A DNA stretch of 48,174 nt from a bacterium (GTDB taxonomy: Bacteria; Patescibacteriota; Minisyncoccia; Moranbacterales; GWC2-37-73). This document shows, in pieces, positions 10,499 to 15,457 of this stretch. A program made the position numbers and the translations under genes. Each line of letters starts with the position of its first letter. Position 1 is the first letter of the stretch. The notes under the pieces are model-generated. The model was not told the DNA's origin. It worked only from the letters and a program-made list of their open reading frames with translations, and made no database searches. The stretch covers positions 1 to 48,174 of the forward strand of contig QKEW01000014.1 of NCBI GenBank assembly GCA_003251635.1, in the 5' to 3' direction.

Positions 10499-11251
10499 TC
10501 ATTTGTTATACCAAGAAATTCGTGACGTAATATGAAATCTGCCCTGGTAAGGCCTGTAATAAGATATCTTGCCCGTTTCAGAGTCTTGAACAACGTTCTC
10601 AGCCCTGCGTTTATAGCCCAAAAAGACATCTTCATCCAAAGAATGAGCATAAAGCGGTCTCAACCCCTTTCCCCGATATTCGAGACTACTAAAAAGATAA
10701 GTCATAAATGAGCCGGTAAATCGATACCGACGAACACAATCTTCAAGTTGATCATCCAGTTCCGATTCATATCCTTTCCAAGAAAAAAGACATGGAAAAC
10801 TTTCGACCCAGTAACCGACGGTAAATTTAAGAAGTGAAATTATTTCTTTTTTAGCTGACAAATTTCCTTTTTGGGAAATCCTTACCAGAGCAATGCTAAT
10901 GTTATTTCGCAATTTTCTATCTTCATGATCTTGGGGAGATATGAAAACATATCTTTTGTCTTTGTATTTCTTGAGAACTAAATTTACTTCCTTTTTACTG
11001 CGATACCATTTCATAGCTTTCCATTGCTGTTTGGTTTTGCTTCGTCTTGAAATCCATTTTCTTTGAAACTCTCGATCTAATCTGTTAACTATCTTATCCC
11101 AATTGATATCGCCAACTTCATTTTTTACGTTCTTCCAAATAAATCGATAAATACGAGGAGTATTTTTATATATCCAAGAGCTATTTATTTTCTCCGGCTG
11201 TTTTTCCAAAAGTAATGCGTTGAGTTCTTTGATAGCTTGATTGAAATCCAT
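10499..11251 (-). CDS. Hypothetical protein, possible sigma-factor-like region
   Basis: 250 aa, basic, soluble. I do not firmly recognise the family. The N-terminus (about 1-90) is helical and basic. The central and C-terminal part (about 165-215) reads LEDCVRRYRFTGSFMTYLFSS and then AHSLDEDV. This weakly recalls sigma-70 region 2 (an F-TYa core helix followed by a SLDEPV-like turn), which raises the possibility of a divergent sigma or other helical nucleic-acid-binding protein. That is an inference from pattern only. It sits inside the candidate tRNA-Ser-bounded element, divergent from the DGR target gene, and may be part of the element's cargo or control. Confidence 0.55.
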   Translation of the reverse strand: MDFNQAIKELNALLLEKQPEKINSSWIYKNTPRIYRFIWKNVKNEVGDINWDKIVNRLDREFQRKWISRRSKTKQQWKAMKWYRSKKEVNLVLKKYKDKRYVFISPQDHEDRKLRNNISIALVRISQKGNLSAKKEIISLLKFTVGYWVESFPCLFSWKGYESELDDQLEDCVRRYRFTGSFMTYLFSSLEYRGKGLRPLYAHSLDEDVFLGYKRRAENVVQDSETGKISYYRPYQGRFHITSRISWYNK

Positions 11252-11427
11252 TCTTCATTTTTGTTTTTGTCTTTTTTATATTACAAGAATAGCAAAAGAA
11301 TTGGTTTTATACGATAAAAAAGCAAAAAACAGGTTTAAATATGGTCAAATGTTAATTAAGAGTTTATTATGTAGTAGCTAGTAATTTTTGGCTAAAATCA
11401 GTCATTTTAAGACCTGATCCGCTTGGA

Positions 11428-11456
11428 TTGACAAACGGCCTGAAATATGCTAACAT
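11428..11456 (+). promoter_or_regulatory. Promoter of the DGR target gene
   Basis: Consensus TTGACA, 17-bp spacer ending TGC, then TAACAT: an extended -10 promoter. The predicted leader is about 130 nt and strongly structured. Confidence 0.75.
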
Positions 11457-11485
11457 TATACGTTGTTCTTTTAACTTTAATTATT

Positions 11486-11538
11486 AATGAGATGAGCATT
11501 TTGGACATCACATTAGTGCCTAAAATGCTCGTCTCATT
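11486..11538 (+). promoter_or_regulatory. 17-bp hairpin in the target-gene leader
   Basis: AATGAGATGAGCATTTT pairs with AAAATGCTCGTCTCATT (16 Watson-Crick pairs plus one G-U) around a 19-nt loop. A second small hairpin, CCCGA/TCGGG, follows at 11555-11567. There is no U-tract, so it is not a simple terminator. It may control translation or stability of the target mRNA. Confidence 0.6.
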
Positions 11539-11595
11539 GGAGAGACAAGCCAAATCCCGAAGATCGGGAAAAACCATCAAGAAAGGAGAATGACG

Positions 11596-12453
11596 ATGAC
11601 AGAGATGATCACGTCAGGACAAGTCAAACAGTTCAGAAGGTTGGCCGAAGATGCATTGGGCGGTGAAGTTAACATCACCAAAAGAGAAGCTCAGAGGGCA
11701 CTCGGCCGTGGTAACGAAATCATGGAGGGATTTATTAATCTCATCCGCGAAAAGGCTGGAAACCCTCACAGCAGGACTTCTTCAAGCTACGATTGTCCGA
11801 AAGGATACAACGGAGCAAGGGATCTGGACGAACAGGCTACCATTTTGCGGGAGCAATATCAGTTTCCGCTCAAGCCGCTCGCCAGCGTGAAGAAACTTCC
11901 CGAAGGAGCCGAAGGATTGTGGGTTATTCCGCTCATCAAGGATATCGTGTCCTTGCAGTGTGAACATCCCTACAACTACGCCGTGGATTTTGTGCTGGAA
12001 AGGCTTGGCCGCAACCGCGAGTTCAAAAACTGGCGCCAGGGCAAGACAGGTTATGAATACCTGCGACAGAGCGAACGCACCCTCCGCCTCTGGAACCAGC
12101 TGACGTTGACACAGGGTAGCGGAGAGTTGACGCCTGTAGTTCCCGCGCAGTTCGGCAAAATGCACAGGGGTGAGAGCGTGAATTATGTGCGCGAGGACGT
12201 GCTGGATAACGAAATCCTTTTCGGCGCTTACCACGTCGGCGTAATGCTCCTGACTCATCCCGAAAGAGAACAGGAATGGGAGCAGTTACACATCGATTGT
12301 GCTGGTGACGAATGCGCTCCTGATGGCGATGGCAAGTTCGTGAACGCTCCGGTCTTCGACTGGGACGACGGTGAGCTTCACTTCGGCACCGTCTGGACGA
12401 GCGCTGTCGGCAAGCAATATGGTTCGGCGTCGGGTTTTCTTCCGCAGGATTGA
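11596..12453 (+). CDS. DGR target (variable) protein with C-terminal variable region
   Basis: 285 aa from the ATG at 11596. AGGAG lies 7 nt before this ATG but only 1 nt before the track's ATG at 11590, so 11596 is preferred. The N-terminal about 60 residues are helical and charged. The conserved family core follows (EQATILREQYQFPL, PEGAEGLWV, FVLERLG, TPVVPAQFG, MLLTHPER). The last about 45 residues are encoded by the variable repeat and end GSASGFLPQD, the form expected of C-type-lectin-like DGR target domains. Residues differing from the template cluster around the sequence from APVFDWDDG to the WTSAVGK stretch. By analogy to other DGR targets it would be a ligand-binding protein. No signal peptide is visible, so localisation is unclear. 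Codon use is more GC-rich than its neighbours, suggesting foreign origin. Confidence 0.88.
   Translation: MTEMITSGQVKQFRRLAEDALGGEVNITKREAQRALGRGNEIMEGFINLIREKAGNPHSRTSSSYDCPKGYNGARDLDEQATILREQYQFPLKPLASVKKLPEGAEGLWVIPLIKDIVSLQCEHPYNYAVDFVLERLGRNREFKNWRQGKTGYEYLRQSERTLRLWNQLTLTQGSGELTPVVPAQFGKMHRGESVNYVREDVLDNEILFGAYHVGVMLLTHPEREQEWEQLHIDCAGDECAPDGDGKFVNAPVFDWDDGELHFGTVWTSAVGKQYGSASGFLPQD
12314..12447 (+). repeat. DGR variable repeat (VR)
   Basis: 134 bp at the 3' end of the target gene, two codons before the stop. Against the TR at 12857-12990 (offset 543) I count 18 mismatches, all where the TR has A: 13 A-to-G, 4 A-to-C and 1 A-to-T. No change is seen at any template C, G or T. Most changes fall in first and second positions of TR AAC/AAT codons. 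The first four positions (GCGC versus AAAA) may mark the true 5' boundary. Confidence 0.95.
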
Positions 12454-12511
12454 AGCTTGAATGCTTGAAAGCTTGGCTCTCTTGTATCCTCGAAACTTCC
12501 GCCGAAGGCGG
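12453..12511 (+). promoter_or_regulatory. Hairpins just downstream of the VR
   Basis: Six nucleotides after the VR, AAGCTT repeats at 12453 and 12469 form a 6-bp stem; CCGCC-GAA-GGCGG at 12499-12511 forms a GC-rich 5-bp stem. Known DGRs carry a hairpin/cruciform shortly 3' of the VR that aids target recognition. These are candidates for that role by position only. Confidence 0.4.
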
Positions 12512-12522
12512 TCGATTCATCC

Positions 12523-12561
12523 GGGAGCTATTTCACTTCTATAGTGAGTAGCTCCTTTTTT
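12523..12561 (+). terminator. Intrinsic terminator of the DGR target gene
   Basis: Stem GGAGCTA/TAGCTCC, extended by TCACT/AGTGA inside, followed by TTTTTT. It separates the target mRNA from the template RNA unit. Confidence 0.85.
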
Positions 12562-12569
12562 CATTTCCA

Positions 12570-12598
12570 TTTACCCAAATAATATCTTTTGCTATACT
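12570..12598 (+). promoter_or_regulatory. Promoter of the DGR template RNA
   Basis: TTTACC, 17-bp spacer ending TGC, then TATACT. It is independent of the target promoter because a terminator lies just upstream. It would start an RNA near 12605. Confidence 0.6.
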
Positions 12599-12856
12599 TT
12601 TAATTGAGCAGGCTAATGAACAGTTGTTCACGGATAGCTGTCGCCTTCTCTTCCTTCAAGGAAAATAACCAGAGTTTTTTCGGCTACGGCTGAAAAAAGC
12701 GTGTTATCTTGATGAGAAACTGCTTGCTTTTGTCTGGCGGAGATGTTCCGATTTTATATATCGAACTGCTCCCAAATAAAATTCAGGAAAGAGAGAATAT
12801 AATCCGCTTTTGCGGAAGTAAATCTCAATTTCCGGTGATTACGGATGGACAGAAGC

Positions 12857-12990
12857 AAAATCCTGATGGCGATGGCAAGTTCGTGAACGCTCCGATCTTC
12901 AACTGGAACGACGGTAAGCTTCACTTCAACACCAACTGGACGAACAATGTCAACAAGCAATATGGTTCGGCGTCGGGTTTTCTTCCGAAG
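12857..12990 (+). repeat. DGR template repeat (TR)
   Basis: 134-bp non-coding copy of the VR with about 38 adenines by hand count, many arranged as AAC/AAT codons in the VR frame. AAY codons in the template are typical of DGRs because they give wide diversity while avoiding stops. All 18 differences from the VR are at these adenines, so this copy is the template and the other the recipient. Confidence 0.95.
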
Positions 12991-13002
12991 TTTCTCCTCA
13001 TA

Positions 13003-13030
13003 AAAAGACATCCTTTTACGGATGTCTTTT
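13003..13030. terminator. Bidirectional terminator after the TR
   Basis: AAAAGACATCC/GGATGTCTTTT stem with a 6-nt loop and T-tracts on both strands. It can end both the template RNA (plus) and the Avd-like gene (minus). Confidence 0.85.
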
Positions 13031-13035
13031 GCGTC

Positions 13036-13386
13036 TTATTCGGATCGGGTGGACTTTATCCACCCTCCGAGCATTCGCCCAACCTCGTCAGTATTTTTCT
13101 GAAGCGAAACATATTTTTTGTTATCAAGTGCTTTTACTTCTTTGGCAAGTCGAGTAAAAATCCTAAATAGATTTAATTGTAAACTCGCTTTTTCCAGAAC
13201 AGGCAATTTTTCTTTCTTGGACATCTGACTAGCTAATAATATGTTTTCTAGTGAATCCAAAAGAATGTTTTCACATTTTTGCCAAAGAGTATAGCGATCT
13301 TGTTTAGGCACGGAATTCCTAAAGCTATAGAAATTTCGATATAATTCGTAAATTTTTTTAAAGATTGGTATATCAAATTGTTCCAT
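13036..13386 (-). CDS. avd: Avd-like DGR accessory protein (four-helix bundle)
   Basis: 116 aa, basic and all-helical in appearance. The sequence fits the Avd/23S-IVP-like four-helix family found beside CPR DGRs: VPKQDRYTLWQKCENILL, then ILLASQ, KKEKLPVLEKASLQLNLFR, RLAKEVKALDNKKY, and the C-terminal EVGRMLGGWIKS. In characterised DGRs Avd is a pentamer that binds the reverse transcriptase and template RNA and is needed for mutagenic homing. Here it lies on the strand opposite to the TR and RT, with its ATG only 9 bp from the RT start, an unusual head-to-head arrangement. No Shine-Dalgarno sequence is visible. Confidence 0.87.
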   Translation of the reverse strand: MEQFDIPIFKKIYELYRNFYSFRNSVPKQDRYTLWQKCENILLDSLENILLASQMSKKEKLPVLEKASLQLNLFRIFTRLAKEVKALDNKKYVSLQKNTDEVGRMLGGWIKSTRSE

Positions 13387-13395
13387 AATAATAAA

Positions 13396-13698
13396 ATGAA
13401 TAATTACAATAACGTATTTGAAAAAATAATTTCGCTGGAAAATCTATTCTTAGCTTGGGACAGTTTCAAAAAAGGAAAACTCGGAAAGAAAGACGTCCAA
13501 AAATTCGAATGGAAATTGGAGCAAAATATTTTTCAACTGCATGAGGAATTAAGGAGGTGGACGTATAATCATGGCGCATATTCTTCTTTTTACATTCAAG
13601 ATCCCAAGCAACGCCATATCCACAAAGCCAAAGTCAGGGACAGAATATTGCATCATGCCATTTTCTCTATTCTTAATCCAATCTTTGAAAAGAGATAA
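13396..13698 (+). pseudogene. DGR reverse transcriptase, N-terminal fragment only
   Basis: 100 aa from the ATG at 13396 (the track's TTG at 13378 is unlikely). The start of a CPR DGR-type reverse transcriptase is clear: FEKIISLENLFLAWDSFKKGK, then NHGAYSSFYIQDPKQRHIHKAKVRDR and ILHHAIFSILNPIFEK. A complete DGR RT is usually about 300-400 aa. This one stops after the fingers region, before the palm and its catalytic Asp motif (YxDD-type), so it cannot be a working polymerase alone. The next bases belong to a serine recombinase tail in another frame, pointing to a deletion/fusion or an assembly chimera. Confidence 0.85.
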
Positions 13699-14161
13699 GA
13701 TTGTCCGAGAGAATAAGGAGTTCGCCTTTACCAAACTGTTTACCTGCGGCTATTGCGGATCAGGAATATCCGCTGAAGAAAAATATAAACAACTGAAAGA
13801 CGGAACTCATGCCCGATATATCTACTATTCCTGCTCGAGAGCAAGAGATCGGCATTGTAAAAATAAATATATACGAGAAGAAGAATTAATTACTGAGCTC
13901 TTAAAGATAATCGACCAAATGAATATTAATGAACTGGGTATGAGGCAAAAACTGGAAGACGAAATCAATAGATTTAATATCTTCCAGAAATCAGTAGTGG
14001 GAGAAAAACATAAAATCCAAAACACCAAAGATACAGATATTCGAAATTATGCCAAATACCTGCTCAAAGAGGGGTCAGTGTCAGAGAAAAGAGAACTTCT
14101 CGGAAACTTAAGATCAAGAATAATCTACAAAGACAAAAAACTTGAATTGGTGAAAGAATAG
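13691..14161 (+). pseudogene. Large serine recombinase, C-terminal fragment with zinc ribbon
   Basis: About 156 codons in the frame of the 13571 ORF; the part before 13691 is only the RT read in the wrong frame. It contains the recombinase zinc beta-ribbon: FTKLFTCGYCGSGISAEE, then YIYYSCSRARDRHCKNKYIREEEL, followed by a charged coiled-coil tail. The catalytic resolvase domain with its Ser and the recombinase domain are absent. Residues before the ribbon (RDKIVRENKEF) look native, so the junction with the RT fragment lies near 13690. A terminator follows. It is probably the remnant of the integrase of a mobile element. Confidence 0.82.
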
Positions 14162-14167
14162 AAAAAC

Positions 14168-14198
14168 AAAAAACAGCAGTGAAAAATTGCTGTTTTTT
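14168..14198 (+). terminator. Intrinsic terminator after the recombinase fragment
   Basis: AAAAAACAGCA/TGCTGTTTTTT stem with a 9-nt loop. Symmetric A and T tracts allow use on either strand. Confidence 0.8.
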
Positions 14199-14271
14199 GT
14201 TCAATTTTTTAGGCTCTCGAGTCGCCATGTTATCTCGACTACATGGGTTCGCTCGATAAAAAATTGTCGAT

Positions 14272-14289
14272 GCGGAGAGGGAGGGATTC
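14272..14289 (+). repeat. Right copy of the 18-bp tRNA-Ser 3'-end repeat
   Basis: Lies in the 3' acceptor/T-arm of tRNA-Ser(GCT), identical to 10237-10254 and in the same orientation. Candidate attR/attB of the DGR-carrying element. Confidence 0.55.
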
Positions 14290-14359
14290 GAACCCTCGAG
14301 GGGTTTTATCCCCTGGCACGTTAGCAGTGTGCTGGTTTTAGCCACTCACCCACCTCTCC
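14273..14359 (-). tRNA. tRNA-Ser (anticodon GCT)
   Basis: The minus strand gives an 87-nt class II tRNA: acceptor GGAGAGG/CCTCTCC, D-arm GTGAGTGGCTAAAACC, anticodon loop CTGCTAA (GCT), a long variable arm CCAGGGGATAAAACCCCTC, and T-arm GAGGGTTCGAATCCCTC. CCA is not fully encoded (GCA follows). It decodes AGC/AGU. Confidence 0.95.
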
Positions 14360-14436
14360 AAATTAACTTGTAACTAACAACAACTAACTAAAAACTTTTT
14401 TCATCTTAACAAATATTTTCTTATCGGCAAATCAGG

Positions 14437-14493
14437 CGGAAGTGAGAGGATTCGAACCTCTGGTACCCTTTCGGGCACGACAGTTTTTCGCGA
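14437..14493 (-). pseudogene. 3' half of a tRNA-Ser
   Basis: The minus strand reads from an anticodon-loop-like TCGCGAAAAACTGT through a long variable arm (GTGCCCGAAAGGGTACC), T-arm AGAGGTTCGAATCCTCT and acceptor CACTTCC. The D-arm and 5' acceptor are missing here. The matching 5' acceptor GGAAGTG is found at 14752, beyond the intact tRNA-Ser(TGA). Confidence 0.75.
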
Positions 14494-14506
14494 CCCCGTA
14501 AGAAAG

Positions 14507-14593
14507 CGGAGGAGGTGAGATTCGAACTCACGGTACCCTTTCGGATACGACAGTTTTCAAGACTGTTTCCTTAAACCACTCGGACACTCCTCC
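14507..14593 (-). tRNA. tRNA-Ser (anticodon TGA)
   Basis: 87-nt class II tRNA on the minus strand: acceptor GGAGGAG/CTCCTCC, D-arm TCCGAGTGGTTTAAGGA, anticodon arm ACAGT-CTTGAAA-ACTGT, variable arm GTATCCGAAAGGGTACC, T-arm GTGAGTTCGAATCTCAC. It lies between the two halves of another tRNA-Ser. Confidence 0.95.
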
Positions 14594-14603
14594 AAAAATT
14601 TTT

Positions 14604-14700
14604 TTCAAAAATTAAAAAAACTGAAAGTCCTCGGGTTCCCGGGTTTCTTTTGAAACCCGTCAAATGCTCCTATATCGCATTTGACCCGCTCGGACACTCC
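14604..14700 (-). other. Two-hairpin structured stretch within the split tRNA-Ser
   Basis: The minus strand contains TCAAATGC/GCATTTGA (8 bp) followed by CGGGTTTC-AAAA-GAAACCCG (8 bp), preceded by a tRNA-Ser-like GGAGTGTCCGAG. It resembles a degraded tRNA with a long variable arm, or structured intron-like RNA. No recognisable T-arm or group I core is visible. Confidence 0.4.
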
Positions 14701-14717
14701 TGGGCTTTTCTACGGGG

Positions 14718-14752
14718 CAAGCTGTTGCCTTCAACCACTCGGCCACACTTCC
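14718..14752 (-). pseudogene. 5' half of a tRNA-Ser
   Basis: The minus strand reads GGAAGTG (acceptor), the D-arm GGCCGAGTGGTTGAAGGC and the start of the anticodon arm AACAGCTTG, then departs from tRNA. Its acceptor pairs with the 3' half at 14437. The flanking 14704-14717 and 14494-14507 are complementary at 12 of 14 positions, so the two halves could be brought together in RNA. Confidence 0.7.
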
Positions 14753-14834
14753 AAAATTTTCTTTCCAACTTTTCCCATCCTATCATCAAAATTTCCCTTT
14801 GTAAATGCCGAAATTCACCAATTTCGCGAGCCCA

Positions 14835-14863
14835 TTGACAAACGATCTATTTTCTGCTATAGT
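14835..14863 (+). promoter_or_regulatory. Promoter of the small gene at 15010
   Basis: TTGACA, 17-bp spacer ending TGC, then TATAGT: near-consensus with an extended -10. The leader is about 140 nt with small hairpins (GTTGTT/AACAAC at 14873-14888 and GGTTG/CAACC near 14974). Confidence 0.8.
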
Positions 14864-15009
14864 AGAAGATAAGTTGTTATTTAACAACATTTATATATAA
14901 ATCCCGTCCACCCCGCCAACTTTTCATCCAAATCCAACACAAAGAAGGTGAAAAAGAAATATTACCTGGAAGAAGGTTGGTAACAACCACTGGAAAAAGG
15001 AGAGTGCAA

Positions 15010-15294
15010 ATGAACGCAAATAGGCAAAATTTTGACAATGACCGTGACTTTACCTTATTGCCTAAACCGATTTCAGCCAAGCTTTCACTAGCTGCGGCGA
15101 ACCATTTTGGACACCTAATAGGGAGGCCTTTGCAGATTGTCGGAATTCAAGATGAGCCCGTAATAACAGCTCAATCGCTTGTTATGTTCACATTAACTGA
15201 AGATGATAAACAGTTTCAGGAAAAATTCCCTCCGGTACGACTATCGTCTTTCACGGAACGCGACAAATTAATTCGGATATTTAACAGAAAGTAA
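15010..15294 (+). CDS. Small hypothetical protein
   Basis: 94 aa from the ATG at 15010, chosen over the track's 14977 because AAGGAG lies 7 nt upstream. I do not recognise the family. It is soluble; the middle reads AKLSLAAANHFGHLIGRPLQIV and the C-terminus is basic (ERDKLIRIFNRK). A near-consensus promoter, a good ribosome binding site and a downstream terminator make it a real monocistronic gene. It lies at the recG edge of the accessory island. Confidence 0.65.
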   Translation: MNANRQNFDNDRDFTLLPKPISAKLSLAAANHFGHLIGRPLQIVGIQDEPVITAQSLVMFTLTEDDKQFQEKFPPVRLSSFTERDKLIRIFNRK

Positions 15295-15380
15295 AAAGTT
15301 TTTTTTGGTGGAGGTGGAGTGGAGTTTCCCTCACCGGTGACCAGCTTCACCAAAAAAAGCAGTGGCATTGCCACAAGCTT

Positions 15381-15417
15381 CCCCCGATCATCTACGCGAG
15401 ATCGGGGGTTTGTTTGT
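15381..15417 (+). terminator. Intrinsic terminator upstream of recG
   Basis: Perfect 9-bp stem CCCCCGATC/GATCGGGGG followed by TTTGTTTGTTT. The stretch 15295-15380 before it holds a second, weaker repeat (GGTG...CACC flanked by T and A tracts). No gene is present between 15295 and 15457. Confidence 0.85.
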
Positions 15418-15445
15418 TTCCCTTCCTTTCCCCTCTCAAATTTCC

Positions 15446-15451
15446 TATAAT
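15446..15451 (+). promoter_or_regulatory. -10 box directly upstream of the recG ATG
   Basis: TATAAT is followed by 6 nt and then the ATG at 15458, so transcription would start at or next to the start codon (leaderless mRNA). The -35 at 17 bp is poor. Confidence 0.5.
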
Positions 15452-15457
15452 AAAACC

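Larger units (their letters stand above)
11252..11589. other. Divergent intergenic region with structured leader
   Basis: Holds the target-gene promoter at 11428 and a structured 5' leader. I see no ORF. The left half is AT-rich with several TATAAA/TAATAT-like strings on the minus strand that could serve the gene at 10499, but none has a clear -35. Confidence 0.5.
12605..13030 (+). ncRNA. DGR template RNA transcription unit
   Basis: Unit between the promoter at 12570 and the terminator at 13003. It contains small hairpins upstream of the template (GAACAGTTGTTC near 12618 and TTTTTTCGGC/GGCTGAAAAAA near 12676), then the template repeat. The ORF 12709-13170 crosses it but is unlikely to be a protein gene. 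It lacks the target family's conserved core, resembles the target only across the repeat, and runs through the terminator. Boundaries are inferred. Confidence 0.65.

Noticed and set aside
11782-12520. Two long minus-strand ORFs (11782-12258 and 12023-12520) opposite the DGR target
   Set aside because: Antisense shadows of the GC-richer target gene, with no recognisable protein features.
12709-13170. 153-aa ORF overlapping the template repeat
   Set aside because: Similar to the target protein only across the repeat, lacks the family core, and runs through a strong terminator. Best explained as the non-coding template region.
13571-13690. First 40 codons of the 13571-14161 ORF
   Set aside because: This is the reverse transcriptase fragment read in another frame; native recombinase sequence begins about 13691.
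14494-14717. Group I intron in tRNA-Ser
   Set aside because: I could not identify a group I core (P3-P8 or guanosine-site sequences), and the insert contains a complete tRNA, so only a split or insertion is claimed.
14650-14872. Plus-strand ORFs of 62-63 aa over the tRNA cluster
   Set aside because: They overlap tRNA halves and structured sequence; no protein-like features.
15362-15457. N-terminal extension of recG in the ORF track
   Set aside because: It would start upstream of the terminator at 15381 and read through it; the ATG at 15458 fits the family length and promoter position.
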